Origin: Yponomeuta sedellus
Taxonomy: Eukaryota > Arthropoda > Insecta > Lepidoptera > Yponomeutidae
DNA: 64,000 bases
NCBI GenBank assembly: GCA_934045075.1
Contig: OW203736.1
Coordinates: 7,455,109 to 7,519,108, forward strand
Direction of reading: 5' to 3'
Below, one piece after another: positions 29,385 through 40,314 of the stretch (the stretch's first letter is position 1; every line of letters starts with the position of its first letter). The notes below the pieces were generated by a model. It saw only the letters and a list, made by a program, of their open reading frames with translations. It was not told the origin of the DNA and did no database searches. The position numbers were made by a program, and so were the translations under genes.

Positions 29385-29999
29385 GAAGAAATTTTTTTAT
29401 GATTCTGCATATTAGATCTCTGGCCTAAGCTACGTTTGAACACACGCCAAGAGGGGTTTTGGCAAGAATCACTACTTGATTGTAGGCATCGTAATGTACG
29501 GTTGGGTACTCGATTATCTGCATAGCAGGATGTAAATGGAATGAAAGTTATTTTAGTTTAGTCAAATCGGAGGAAAGTCGCTCAGAGGACGTGGAAGCGG
29601 GCCGCTTTTGCTGCATAGATGATAACAGATCTTAGCTTCTAATAAAATAAAAAAGGAAACGTGGAACCCTTATTAGCTCACTTTATTGTACCTTCGTCTG
29701 TTTGTCCGCTTAGACCCTTCATTTCGGAAGCGCGTGATACATCACTAGTTGAAATCAAAATCGTATACTTAGGCCCTAGAGTCTAAAACTTATATAGTTT
29801 TTCAAAAGAATGAAATAAGCACGACAAAGTTTTTTGTTTTTAATTTTCCTATGTGCTTCTTTTTTCCTCTGTTTGTGTGTAATTTAGTGTAAACTTTGTG
29901 TATATATATGTTTTGTTATTTTATTAGTATTGTGCCGTTGACTAAATTATTTCTCTCTCTCTTTCTTAATGGTGGATATTTGCCTCAATTTGGCAGTCT
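29385..29999. other. no gene recognised
   Basis: AT-rich sequence. A stretch near 29850-29965 (TGCTTCTTTTTTCCTCTGTT, TATTGTGCCGTTGACTAAAT, then CTCTCTCT) is repeated from 10170-10320, so it is another dispersed repeat with a CT tail. Confidence 0.5.
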
Positions 30000-30138
30000 A
30001 TGTGGCGAGCACATGTCAACTCTGCGCCGCGCCCTACAAACTCCAACATTCCTGCATCGCGCAATCAAAGTGTTTCAATGACTTACCATAAATATAACGT
30101 CCGACTAACAACATTTGGACCGGCCGTCCCCAGGCATC
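30000..30138 (+). mobile_element. diverged partial LTR of the TRIM family
   Basis: TGTGGCGAGCACATGTCAAC, CAATCAAAGTGTTTCAATGA and ACCGGCCGTCCCCAGGCAT match the first 140 bp of the 28.6-kb LTRs with several differences. The 3' part is absent. It could be a broken solo LTR. Confidence 0.8.
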
Positions 30139-30477
30139 CCTCTCGAAGAAGATCGTATCGCGAGAGGCGCCGAGCAAGGGTTATACCACTGCAATGCGAT
30201 TGACTACCAGAGAACCAATAGTGTGAATGAAACGACCATTACCGTACTAATATGACTCTATTGAACAACGTTGCATTTTACATACTTAACTGTCCTTTGT
30301 AGACATGTAAAATGCCCCTCAGGTCTACTTAACTGTCCTTTGAAGTTGTGAGAAAAGATTTGACCATTTATTTTACAAATACGTGTATTTGTAAACCTCA
30401 GAGAAGTATACAGAGAAGGAAGAAGGGTAAAATATACGTTTGACATAGGGATTTTTGTTTAAATTTAATTATTGTTA

Positions 30478-30812
30478 GGCGATTTTGGTGTTGTTTTATT
30501 GAAGATACTTTTTAAACTCAATAAGTTGCAGTTCAGTTAGCTGAACATTGTAAGATTCTTTGACTACCTAAACTTTGATACATATTTTATGCTTGTGTAT
30601 TAAACGGATTAACGACAGTGGAACCGAGTGATTGGAATTAATCTCTTGGGTTAAGCAACAACAGGCGCGGTCAGGCACCTGTTAAATTAAATTAATTAAA
30701 TATGCCTGGCCTATGGCCTAATCGCAGGAAGGTTAGGCCATACTCCACCACGGGGGCTAAGTCCGGGTTGGTGGAGGATTGTAGGACAGTGGCGGGCCTT
30801 ACTTTTGGAGGG
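30478..30812. repeat. copy of the carboxypeptidase 3' flank plus R2 pieces
   Basis: 30478-30610 resembles 22148-22300. It is followed by an R2 head remnant (30618-30675, sense on plus) and an inverted R2 body piece (30720-30812). No carboxypeptidase exon was found upstream of it. Confidence 0.55.
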
Positions 30813-31529
30813 CCGTGCGATGTACATTCATTGATATACAGTATGGTACCCGCCACTTCAGTCTACCCGAAGCACGGTAAAACGAATGTTATCGGGAATC
30901 AAGGTACTGACATTTTTCCTAATTAATAATAGAGTTTAGAACTGTTTAATACATATTAAACGGACCTCCACGAAATTATTTAAGGTAAAATATAAAGACC
31001 TTAATTGCATTAATCTATCTCTGCTTACTACACAGGCCATTACCGTTATTCAGCTAGTCGCATGACGAGTATGTGATTCATGTGAGCATTATCGAGCACA
31101 ATATGGCGGGCTATTCGAATTCCTTCACTGTGACAGCGGTTTGCCACTGACCATTCGCCAGTCTCCATCTGTAGACGTGGTTCACGATCACTACTTTGGG
31201 CTTTAATAGGGTTATCCACTATTTATGAAGTATTATATTATTAAAGTATTGTATGTATGTAAGTAATATTGATTATTAGTTTACAGTAAATATGTATTTG
31301 AGTTTAATTTTATATTTTTCGTACTACTTTATATACGTTTGTGTATTTAAACTATATTTGCATTATTTAGTTAACCTAGTTTATGTAATAAATCACTCCT
31401 ATATTATATTGTTTACTGGCACTACCCCTTCCTTTATCCGCATCATCGTGGGTTAGTTGGAAGAAAATACTATTTAGTATTGAGCCTTTGTATTGTATAA
31501 ATTATGTTTTAAGTGCCATAAAGAATTTT
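30813..31529. other. no gene recognised
   Basis: AT-rich. CTACCCGAAGCACGGTAA near 30863 and CGGACCTCCACG near 30961 hint at FBa remnants, but they are too short to call. Confidence 0.35.
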
Positions 31530-31694
31530 TCATTCATTCATTCATTCGTTCGTTCGTTCGTTCGTTCGTTCGTTCGTTCGTTCGTTCGTTCGTTCGTTCG
31601 TTCGTTCGTTCGTTCGTTCGTTCGTTCGTTCGATCGATCGATCGTTCGTTCGTTCGTTCGTTCGTTCGTTCGTTCATTCATTTATTCATTCATT
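31530..31694. repeat. CGTT/CATT tetranucleotide microsatellite
   Basis: (CATT)n at both edges and (CGTT)n in the middle, with a short CGAT interruption near 31632. Frames reading FVRS repeats are artefacts. The change from CGTT to CATT at the edges fits CpG decay. Confidence 0.95.
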
Positions 31695-32034
31695 ATCTTG
31701 GGTTTTGAGCCATATAGAAATTAGCCCTTTTAGATAGCAGGCAGTTGCTGGACGCGGAATAACCAAACAAGAATACGAAGCCAAAACCGCAACAGAAAGT
31801 AATTTCACTCGGTCACAAAAGTTAGTAAAAACACTAAGAAAAAAAAAGTGAAATCCAATTTCCCGATACAAAACGCGGCGGAGTCAAGTTTCATAATAAA
31901 CCCAATAGCGAAGTTCCCGCCCGGAGAGAAACTAACTGAAAGAAACTAAATAACAAACGAAGCTGAAATATTCTTACTCTTTAAACACACTTTTATTGGG
32001 TATCTCTTTAGAGTCGCTGCAACGTCTGAAAAGT

Positions 32035-32400
32035 CGATACCAACCCTTGTATGCCCCCACTGCTGGAAAAAAGACCTGTCTTCCTGCATCGCAGGAAGTT
32101 TAGGCCATACTCCACCACGGGGGCGAAGTCTGGGATGGTGGAGTATTATATTATAAGACAGTGGCGGGTCTTACCGTCAGAAGTTATCAAGCCGCCCGTA
32201 AGGCCTCTGACTTGGCTTACCGACTGCCATTACATGACAGTCGGCACTAACGGCTTAGCGTGCCTTGCGAAGCAGGGAAGCGCTTGGAAAAATGCCACTA
32301 GCGGTAGTTACGGGACGGTCGCTCATCCTACACCTGTTGTTGCTTAATTCAAGTGATTGATTCAATCACTCAGTTCGTCTAGGCCACGGGCACTTCTCTA
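32035..32400 (-). repeat. R2, nearly full copy
   Basis: On plus from TCGATACCAACCCTTGTATG to CGTCTAGGCCACGGGCAC, with a small duplication near 32145 (TTATATTATAAG). Positions 31695-32034 hold nothing recognised. Confidence 0.75.
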
Positions 32401-32450
32401 AGCCGCAAAATGCAAAGCCAATACGTCTGCCAAACAATATGCAATACCTA

Positions 32451-32608
32451 AAGGGGCTTGTAAACGGGCCATATTTTTACGTCAATATGTGTTGGGCCAT
32501 ATTTTTACGTCAACTGTTGGTGTCCCTCTCCTACTCACATGTTAGAGAAAGACACCAATAGTTGTCGGCTACGCATTGCAGTAAAATATGGCCCGTTTAG
32601 AGGCCCCT
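32451..32608. mobile_element. MITE, 158 bp, TA target
   Basis: Terminal inverted repeats AAGGGGCTTGTAAACGGGCC at left and the complement of GGGCCATATTTTACTG... reading AGGGGCCTCTAAACGGGCC at right. TA lies at both ends (32449-32450 and 32609-32610), consistent with Tc1/mariner-mobilised MITEs. The motif GGGCCATATTTTTACGTCAA is duplicated at its left end. Confidence 0.75.
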
Positions 32609-32668
32609 TAACTGAACTCCTTGCTTGTGAACTCATCCAGAGTATTTAAAAAAGGTCAGTACGATCAG

Positions 32669-32973
32669 AGTGCTTAGTGCGAGTTTGACAGATCCAATCG
32701 AATAATTTTACTACTGCGTTAATCGAGCATTGAGTAGTGAGTATGAGTAAGTTAACCGTTCGAACTGGCAAAACGCTGTCACTGTACAACTCGCACTGGC
32801 GTTTATTCGTGTTTTGGCTGGTAAACGTGTTCACTTCTTAACGTAAACCCTTACAACTCGCACTCAGCAATTTTAATTTCCATACTTGTCGCTAGGTGGC
32901 GCTTCCTCGATGCCATAGAAATATGTGTTTACGTTAACGCGATCGAGTAGTTAAAAAACCCGCGCTAAGCACT
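32669..32973. mobile_element. CNG-target MITE, copy A
   Basis: 305 bp with ends AGTGCTTAGTGCGAGTTT and (complement) AGTGCTTAGCGCGGGTTT. Flanked by CAG on both sides (32666-32668, 32974-32976). CTCGCACT recurs inside at subterminal positions. No coding capacity. Superfamily not assigned. Confidence 0.85.
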
Positions 32974-32976
32974 CAG

Positions 32977-33944
32977 CTACCGTATTGAGCGTGAGCAAGG
33001 CATCGTCCATCGTACATAAAGTTTTATGGTGGCCAGTACAAAATATGAAATTATTCTTTGCACTGGTTTTCACAACTCTATATATTTATTCAAACAAACA
33101 GATATGATATTTACATTAAAACTTTAAGATTTTTGAATTACCGTCCAATTGGATGGAGAATTTTCATTTCGACGATATTTTAAAAGTCGAACGATATTAC
33201 TTACTATTTTACCTCTCGAGTTTTGAGGAAAAGTTTCCGATATTGGCCGCATTTAAATAACTTTGTCGGGAGTTTGTTCGATTATTTGACTGAAAAAAAA
33301 ATTGGCCGGTCCTCTTTTAATATTATTTGAGCACAAAAGATTTCATTTGTAAGTGCACCTTAAGTTTTGTGCACTTCAGGATTTAGGTAAGACTAAATAT
33401 TATTTAATATTCATATACACGCTGAAATCTGGCAGTTTAAAAGCAACGGTGTAGTAATCAGTAGAATGGCAGCTATTTAGACGGAATAAAAAAAAATCTT
33501 GGTTGGAGTCCCCACACGTCGGTCCCCACTGCAGGGGCACGGGTGTCTTCCTCAAGTCCGGATTGAATATGGTCAGTAAAAAAAGTACGCGAGTAATTTG
33601 TATCACCGCGTCCACTTTCGTCTATCAGGACAAGAACTCGCAGACCTGCGGCACGCACGCACCGTTTTAGCTGGCTACTAAAAGTTCTATTAAATTTGGA
33701 TTTCAGATGAGATATTTTTGGGAAGTGCCTTAATAAACAAAAAATAGCCACCTAAGAAGCCACCTAATGCTGAGTATAGCTCTCTTCTATGCACGCCAAT
33801 TATACAGGTCTTGAGCTTTCTGAATCCAGCCTTTTCCTGCCACTTTAACCAGGCTCTAGAGTCTTACTAACATACATAGTTATTCAATAGAATGTTATAA
33901 GCACGATGAATGTTTTAAGTAGGCTACCAAATTGGTTCCCGTAG
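32977..33944. other. no gene recognised
   Basis: AT-rich sequence with a 40-bp R2 scrap near 33510-33545 (GTCCCCACTGCAGGGGCACG). Nothing else stands out on either strand. Confidence 0.45.
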
Positions 33945-34325
33945 AGCTGTGGTAGCTCAGTGGGTAGAACCATAGACTGGCAAGCGAGAGCCCCAGGTTC
34001 AATCCCGAGTGTGGAAATGTACCAATGACTTTGTTTTATTTCAAAGTTACGTACATTTGCGAATTTGTAGTCGACTGTGAAGGAAAACATCGTGAGGAAA
34101 CCCGCGGCTTGGTTGGCTCCGCACGTGCTGACTAGTCTTTCCTGTGGGCTAGGCCTACTAAGCTGTCAGGATAGTATAGGTGCTGGGCAAGCCTAAACCA
34201 TCTATAAAACCATGTCCCAGGCACTACAGCATCGGAGTGGTCCCTTCATCCATCTAATGTGAGTGAAGATACCACTAGACGCTGTGTCCATTAAGTAGAT
34301 GTAAAAAGGCCAATATTATTATAAA
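33945..34325 (+). mobile_element. T3 tRNA-headed retroposon, near full length
   Basis: GTGGTAGCTCAGTGGGTAG and CCCAGGTTCAATCCCGAG give A and B boxes. The body runs through AAACATCGTGAGGAAACCC and CTAAGCTGTCAGGATAGTAT to AAGTAGATGTAAAAAGGCC. It is in the opposite orientation to the copy at 8596. Confidence 0.85.
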
Positions 34326-34326
34326 T

Positions 34327-34500
34327 TGGTTCCCACGACGCAGGGTCTCCTAGGGTGGGCTAAGATGCAATCTATGTGCCTGTTTGTAAATGTTACGTTA
34401 TGTTATTTGTAAAGATGTAAGGCGACACCCAGTGGGAATCAAATCTACGACTTCTGGCTTAATATTCAGACGGGATACCGCTAGAGCAACGAAGCAGTGA
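34327..34500. mobile_element. T4 tail fragment followed by inverted T6 head
   Basis: 34327-34410 (GTTCCCACGACGCAGGGTCT, GTGCCTGTTTGTAAATGTTA) is a T4 3' end on plus. 34425-34500 on minus (TCGTTGCTCTAGCGGTATCC, TTTGATTCCCACTGGGTGTC) is a T6 head. Positions 34505-34998 hold nothing recognised. Confidence 0.65.
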
Positions 34501-35006
34501 ATGTTTACAGAGTTGGCTTCCCACAACTGTTTGTTTCTTTAAAGCCAAGGGGCTCACTCACTCACTAACTTACTCACAGACAATAACGACGTTTGGAGGG
34601 AAAAGAGAAGAGATGTTTTTATTCTCCCTTTGTGAGTTAATTTGAAGGGTTCTCAACTCGTCTCGTTAGACACGACTTTGTGTCAAAGGGAATCGGTCAA
34701 GTTTTATTCTTTGAAGTTTTTAGTTTTCTTTACTTTGTGCGAGTTCTTGTCATTTCTTCAAGTTGAGATTTTGCAACGAAGTGGCTTGGCGTAATCCGAC
34801 GGCGTCAACAGAACGTTTGCCCGATATTTCAATCAGTACTATATCCGTATTCATTCGTATTTGGAGTTCCTTCAGTACCCGAAGATTGCCTAACGGGTCC
34901 TTATTACCGCCTCCGCCGTTTATCTGTTTGTTTGTCCGTTCTTCTATCTTTGGAACTGTAAAAGGTAGCCAGATGATTTTATTTATATATGTAGAATTCG
35001 TCTTAT

Positions 35007-35318
35007 AGTATTTCTTAATGATTCGCGATACTCATAGATAGTTATATATTAAACTGGTCAAATCGCGATTATTTAGTAGGTAAAACGTAATTACCTTATT
35101 TCCCGACGTTTCGGCAGCGTTACCGTTGCCGTGGTCTCGGGTAGACTGAAGAAATAAGGAAATAAGGTGATTCCGATATAACAACACCCGTAAGTAGATC
35201 CGGACTAAAAGTCTACAATGTGTCGTGCTTACGAAAGTTTTAGTTCAAAAAGGTAATTACGTTTTACCTTATAAATAATCGCGATTCGACCAGTTTAATA
35301 TATAACTATGAATAGGTA
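35007..35318. mobile_element. FBa fold-back element
   Basis: Arms TAGTTATATATTAAACTGGT and the complementary ACCAGTTTAATATATAACTA enclose the conserved FBa centre (CCCGACGTTTCGGCAGCGTT) and a unique middle. Flanked by the 8-bp direct repeat CGTCTTAT (34999-35006, 35319-35326). The left end carries an extra 38 bp (TTTCTTAATGATTCGCGATA) also seen at 3460 and 47500. Confidence 0.75.
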
Positions 35319-35489
35319 CGTCTTATTACGGCGGATTACCTAAAAATTCAAAAAATATTAAAAATAAGGGTGTACACAATACAACACGGCACACAACACG
35401 GTCATTGATTGCAGCGATGTTTGCGATCGAAACAGTGATTGATGGTTGTGCAGGCTTGACGCGATGGTTGGTATTATTATATATTCTTC

Positions 35490-35710
35490 TTCTTTTTCTT
35501 CAGGCTATATTATGTAGTCCACTGCTGGACCTAACCCTTCCCTAATGAGCGCCATAGCACCCTGTCTTTAGTTGCCGCATCCAGCATCTGCCGGCAGTTT
35601 TTCGCAGATCGTCATCCCACCTTGTCTGAGTGTTCTGGGCGTCCTACACTACGTTTGCCGAGTCGCGGTCTCCACTCAAGAACACGTTTACTCCAACGGT
35701 TCTTCGACAC
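35490..35710 (-). mobile_element. RTE-type LINE 3' end
   Basis: Plus strand reads TCAGGCTATATTATGTAGTC, CCACTGCTGGACCTAACCC and GCAGTTTTTCGCAGATCG, the complement of the WRSLGEGYVQQW-type end. It is frameshifted relative to 26805. A T3-variant tail fragment follows near 35780-35870. Confidence 0.7.
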
Positions 35711-36235
35711 AGCTAGTTAACAAATAATTGAAAAAAATGTGTGATCCGAAAACTCATGCCGACTGCGCGGATTTTTTGCAAATGCACGGTGGGCACGCGT
35801 AGTAATTAAGCGCATAATCTCTCTCTGAGAGAAGGCCTGTGCCCTACAGTACCTACAGACCTTTATCGGCCACTTTATTATCTGGGAACCATTATACTAT
35901 TTACCTGAAGCCATTAGTTAAATGATATTTCTTCAGCAAAAGAACCATCGATTAGCACACATAGCAGTTCAGCACAGAAAAACTCAACGATGTTCAAATT
36001 ACATTTATGTTAAAATTACTTTTTTGAACTAATACTTTCGTAAGAATTACACATTATTGACTTAATTACGGATTCAGTTACCCGATGCCTAGTGACATTG
36101 ACATTGTTCATGAAAAAGTTAAATATCCAATTTACTTTAATTTTATGGAGGGCAGTCTATTTACTTATATACCAACACTGAATGCCATAAAATCCGTAAT
36201 CTTCCTTAGATAGTAGCAAGACATAAATGATCAAA

Positions 36236-36444
36236 TCGTCCGACATTGTCAGTGTAGTGTGTCGCAACCCTAATAATGCTTTGTGATAGCTGATTGAGGA
36301 TAGTCTGAAACCTCATCAGCCGAAGATGCGAACGGGTGCCAACCATTAGTCTTCGTGACCACGATGGCTATAACGTCGTCGAAACGTCGAGGTAAAATAG
36401 CAATAAATTACTACGCGATTAAGCCCCGCAAATATTCTAACTAT
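36236..36444 (+). mobile_element. FBb retroposon, copy 2 (single-arm form)
   Basis: Flanked by 13-bp direct repeats with one mismatch (ATAAATGATCAAA at 36223-36235; ATAAATAATCAAA at 36445-36457). It runs from GTCCGACATTGTCAGTGTAG to GCGATTAAGCCCCGCAAATA. This copy lacks the inverted left arm, so it shows the likely sense unit. It contains GTCGTC-GAAACGTCGAGG. Confidence 0.8.
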
Positions 36445-36589
36445 ATAAATAATCAAAAGTATAAATTTACTTTACAGTCATTAAAAAACGTTTAATGTCC
36501 GAACAAGACAGCATGTCAGGCGTATGAGCAGCCTTAAGTTTCATCCTCAGATCTGAGGTTTCATTAGACTTTTCTTAAACACACACTCA

Positions 36590-37240
36590 CTTCGAGGGTA
36601 ATCCTCCTGTGCCAAAGTTGGCGACGCCATTAGAGCACCGGAAACGCGACCATTTTTCACCGCTCACATCCGGTCTGCCGGCAGAACTAGCGACGCTTCT
36701 ACTACAGGACGGACCGCCTATTGCTCTCGAGGCAGCTTTTTTGCTAGATTTGAGGAAGGTTCGTACTTTTCGTGAGAACAAGACCCTTCTACAGTATCAC
36801 CGATCCTTTCTTAAACTGTACGGATTTTAACTTTGGGGGTTATCGTCTTGTGCCCAAGCTGGAGACGCTATTACAGCACCGGAAACGCGGCCATTTTCCT
36901 GCAGCTCAGATGCAGTCTGCCGGCCCAGTGACGCTTCTAACATAAGACGGAACGCCCATTGCTGTCGAGGCAGCTTTTTTGTTAGATTAGGATGTATGTG
37001 GAAGGATCGTACCTTTCGTGAGAACAAGTCCCTTCTACAGTTTCACCGGTCCTTTCTTAAACTGTACGGATTCTAACTTCGAGGGTTATCATCTTGTGAC
37101 CAAGCTGGCGACGCCATTACAGCTCCGGAAACGCGGCCATTTTTCCCCAGCTCACATCCGGTCTGCCGGCTGAACCAGCGACGCTTCTGGCACAAGAAGA
37201 ATTACCCATTGCTGTCAATTCAGCTTTTTTGTTACATTAG
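36590..37240. repeat. minisatellite, 241-246-bp unit, nearly three copies
   Basis: The units start near 36611, 36852 and 37098 (GCCAAAGTTGGCGACGCC and variants). Each has CACCGGAAACGCGRCCAT, GTCTGCCGGC, GAGGCAGCTTTTTTG and CCTTTCTTAAACTGTACGG. Short open frames on both strands recur per unit, without family features. Positions 37241-37650 hold nothing recognised. Confidence 0.85.
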
Positions 37241-37650
37241 CAATTGCGTGGGAAGTCGACAATCGAGTCTTTCGTAGATTCGATCCTCCCAGGGACGTAG
37301 GCTTGTTATTTTTGCAAATTCTAACTGGGAACAGTCCTTTCACTTAAAAAGTATTTTTGCGTAAAGTGTTTTTATGGAGCCTTTACAATTTTCTGAATAC
37401 CGAATAATAAGTGCCGCCATTCAGAAAATTATAAGGGTTTGCAGAATGCTAGACATAAAAGTCTAGACATTTGAGTCCTCAAATTAAATAATTAACCCGA
37501 CCAAGTAAGTGCCAAACCTAAGTAAGTGCGACCAAATAAGTGCACTTCGCCAAATATAGCAGGCAAACATACTTTGAATAGAAACAAAATTAAAGTACAA
37601 AATCGAAAATCATAGTACAGAGTGACCTACTTTGATTTTGGACATGTCAT

Positions 37651-37719
37651 ATTACTAAACAAACATATTTGTCACACATTACCTAAAAATGTGTGACAAA
37701 TATGTATGTTTAGTAAAAA
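37651..37719. repeat. inverted repeat (hairpin)
   Basis: TTACTAAACAAACATATTTG pairs with the complementary segment ending TATGTTTAGTAA; the arms also include TCACACATT / AATGTGTGA. It lies next to a second, longer palindrome and may be a small MITE. Confidence 0.75.
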
Positions 37720-37760
37720 TAATGTTTCGACTTTTCTGAAGTATGTAAGATGTTCGTGTA

Positions 37761-37912
37761 ATGCCGGCGCCAGACAGAAGTTCAAACAAGTGATCACATA
37801 ACTGTGCACATGTGTGGCACGGACATTTTATGTGACAATAGTAAAAATGTCCGTGCAACACATGTGCACACTTATGTGATCACTTGTTTGAACTTCTGTC
37901 TGGCGCCAGCAT
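37761..37912. mobile_element. palindromic MITE, 152 bp
   Basis: Ends ATGCCGGCGCCAGACAGAAG and the complementary CTTCTGTCTGGCGCCAGCAT. Arms of about 40 bp are nearly perfect (GTTCAAACAAGTGATCACAT) and an inner pair (GTGGCACGGACATTTTA / AATGTCCGTGC) extends the hairpin. No target duplication can be separated from the palindromic ends. Confidence 0.75.
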
Positions 37913-37964
37913 AAAAATAAAATTTCTTTAGTCCTTATAAATTAGCTATACGAACAACATTAGT

Positions 37965-38150
37965 TCGCTTCGTTGGTCTAGCGGCGTCACGTCTGATTAC
38001 CACATCAAAGGTCACGGCTTCAATTCCCACAGGCAGCCGCTGTACATTTGTACCAATGGCCTCAGTCTGGGTGATTCCATTTCCATAATTGTGATGTCCT
38101 GGCCTGGGCCTCGATTCTCTTACTGCATTACAGTACAGTACATTGACAGA
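37965..38150 (+). mobile_element. T6 tRNA-headed retroposon
   Basis: CTTCGTTGGTCTAGCGGCGT, GGCTTCAATTCCCACAGG and TGTACCAATGGCCTCAGTCT give head and body. It is followed by an unrelated CAGTACAGTACATTGACAG stretch. Confidence 0.75.
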
Positions 38151-38256
38151 TAAATGGACGAATCACGTGACGTGTGATACGTGTGCGGGCTTATACTTCA
38201 AATCAAAAATCAAATCATTTATTTACAAAAGAGCTTAAGTACTAGTGACACGTTTA

Positions 38257-38488
38257 CAGGAAAAAGACAAACTAGTCAAGCAACAAACATTTGGAGATAT
38301 TGCATTTTGAAAGTTTGACTTATGCCACTTTTACCCTGTATGCGATTTTTTAAGCGTCAATAACTCCGAGACTAATTTGTTTTTTACCCTGTTCGGTTTA
38401 CTATCTTAGAGTAACTAACGGAAATTCCCTACAAAACTGCATTCACTGATTAGTTAAAAAAAAAGTGACAAGTTCGTCTTTTTCCCTG
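38257..38488. mobile_element. MITE candidate, 232 bp
   Basis: Left end CAGGAAAAAGACAAACTAGT after TA; right end complement CAGGGAAAAAGACGAACTTG. The right flank is GA, not TA, so a TA duplication is not intact. The interior holds TTACCCTGTATGCGATTTTT-type sequence without coding capacity. Confidence 0.6.
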
Positions 38489-38759
38489 GAGTCTTCAATT
38501 AACTTAATGTGGGTAGGTAGGTTTGAGAAAGATTGCCACTAAATACACGCAGATGCTTACTGGTCCTCTTCGCACTAGGCGAACCTGTTTTGCGAGAGCT
38601 GGGTAAAGCAGCAATGAAATGAAATCTCCATATTCATGCAGTTGTCATTGTATTACAATGCATTAACAGAATCTATGCCCTTGTTACTACAACAAAGGGT
38701 AGTTCGGCACCAGTAGAAGTCATTGTGTTGTGTGGAAGTTATTATTGTGTGGATAGAAA

Positions 38760-39005
38760 AGCATCGTGAAGAAACCTAAGTGTCCGCAGTATTCATAAAC
38801 CTCAGCGCTTAAAATCGCCAATCCACGGTGGGCATGCGTGCTGATTAAGCCCATACTTTATCTTTGAGAGAAGGCCGGTGTCATACAGTAATAATAATAA
38901 ATAAATAAAATAAGTTTATTGCCAAAAAAAATAGTTGTACAATGTTTATGGTTACACAGTGACTACCACACAAGGTCGAGCCCAAATTGTGGCAGTCGGG
39001 GAATC
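38760..39005 (-). repeat. T3-variant tail and LINE-type AT tail
   Basis: 38790-38880 (TCGCCAATCCACGGTGGGCA, TTTGAGAGAAGGCCGGTGTC) matches the variant tail of the 11200 element. 38885-39005 (TAAATAAATAAAATAAGTTT, CAAGGTCGAGCCCAAATTGT) looks like a LINE 3' UTR on minus. Confidence 0.5.
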
Positions 39006-39960
39006 AATTGCTATATTTTCTACCTTGTACTTATATCATAGGAGGCGGTATAATTAAAATAAAATATTTCGATAGTTAGGTACGCTACTAACAAATACAA
39101 TTGGTTAAGACTTACAGGCTAAAAACTAAACTAGACCAATGAGTTAATTCATCTAAATTTAGCTTTAATAACTCAATTTTTGATGTATGAATGATTCATT
39201 ATGTTTCGATATTTGTATTTCATGCTATTTGAGTATGTTAGTGGCTGTGTAAGAGCATGTGCTTGTGCGTGTGTGTGTATGTGTGTGGGTGCATGTGTAT
39301 GTGTAGATGCGTGTGTATGTACAGTGGGACGTAATAATGCTATTAACGATGGCGCGGTTTAACCTCAGACGTATAGTCGACGCCTTCTCTATTTTGATTG
39401 AAGCAGCTTACGCCTAGGATACACAGGAAGTACACGGGACTAGGGCCCGAAGAAGACGTGACACATTGTATAGAATGACGCCCTCGCCCCGTCTCTGTGT
39501 GAACTTTGTCACATTTTGTATGAAAGTTAATTGGAAAGGCGACGCGACTTTTCCGCGCCCTAACCCCGTCCTTTCTGTGTGTATCAGGCCTCACAAAGGC
39601 CATACAAGATTACAAGCGCGGCGTCAAGCTTAAAATATCACTGTAACATAATGTTAATAAAACGTTAATAGCACAATAATCTTGAACGTTACGCCGCAAC
39701 TTTGTAAGCCCGTTAAAACTTCGCCCTCGAGTAGAACAAAGAACTTTGTATTGCTTTGTCTAGCGCTAACTATTCAAAGTTTCGCCATAAATTTAAATAT
39801 GAATATGTCGTTTAAGAAGACTAGAGCCAACGGCCCGGGACGAGATGGGAGGGGGCGCGCGAAATTGTTTTCGTGCCTTGAATTTTTCCCGTGAGCTCAA
39901 AGTGTGCTTTGCCCTTAATACTATGCTTATTACTAGGCTGGGTAATCTGTAACACGATAA
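39005..39960. other. no gene recognised; GT-rich tract at 39240-39320
   Basis: A degenerate GT/GTAT tract of about 80 bp is the only clear structure. Open frames near 39343-39603 and 39682-39894 lack family features. Confidence 0.45.
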
Positions 39961-39961
39961 A

Positions 39962-40294
39962 GGACCATCCATAAATTACGTCACAAGTTAAGGGGGGGGT
40001 CGATGAAATTGTGCGAAGTTCGTGCTTTAACACGTAGATCTGGAAAGTGACGTCACGAAATTTAGAACCCCTCCTGTCCTCCTGTCACACAATGTCACAC
40101 TTCGTCGACGCCCTCCTTCCACCTTAACGTGTGAGAGGGAGGGAGTCGATGAGGTGTGACATTGTGCAAACTTCGTGCTTCAACACGTAGATCTGGAAAT
40201 GTAACGTCAAGAAATTTAGAACCCCCAACCCCTCTGTCACACAATGTCATACTTCCTCCCCCCCCCCCCCTCCCCCCCTATTTATGGATGGTCC
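39962..40294. mobile_element. MITE, 333 bp, with internal duplication
   Basis: Inverted ends GGACCATCCATAAATT and (complement) GGACCATCCATAAATA. The interior has a unit of about 150 bp twice (AACACGTAGATCTGGAAA at about 40032 and 40182; GAAATTTAGAACCCC after each). No flanking duplication is clear, so the superfamily is open. Confidence 0.75.
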
Positions 40295-40314
40295 GTAATT
40301 AGAGTTGGTGGTTT

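Noticed and set aside
31488..31724. FVRS-repeat open frames
   Set aside because: Produced by the CGTT microsatellite.
36340..36390. Active hammerhead ribozyme
   Set aside because: The conserved 5' core is not intact in any copy here, so only a relic or a different fold is proposed.
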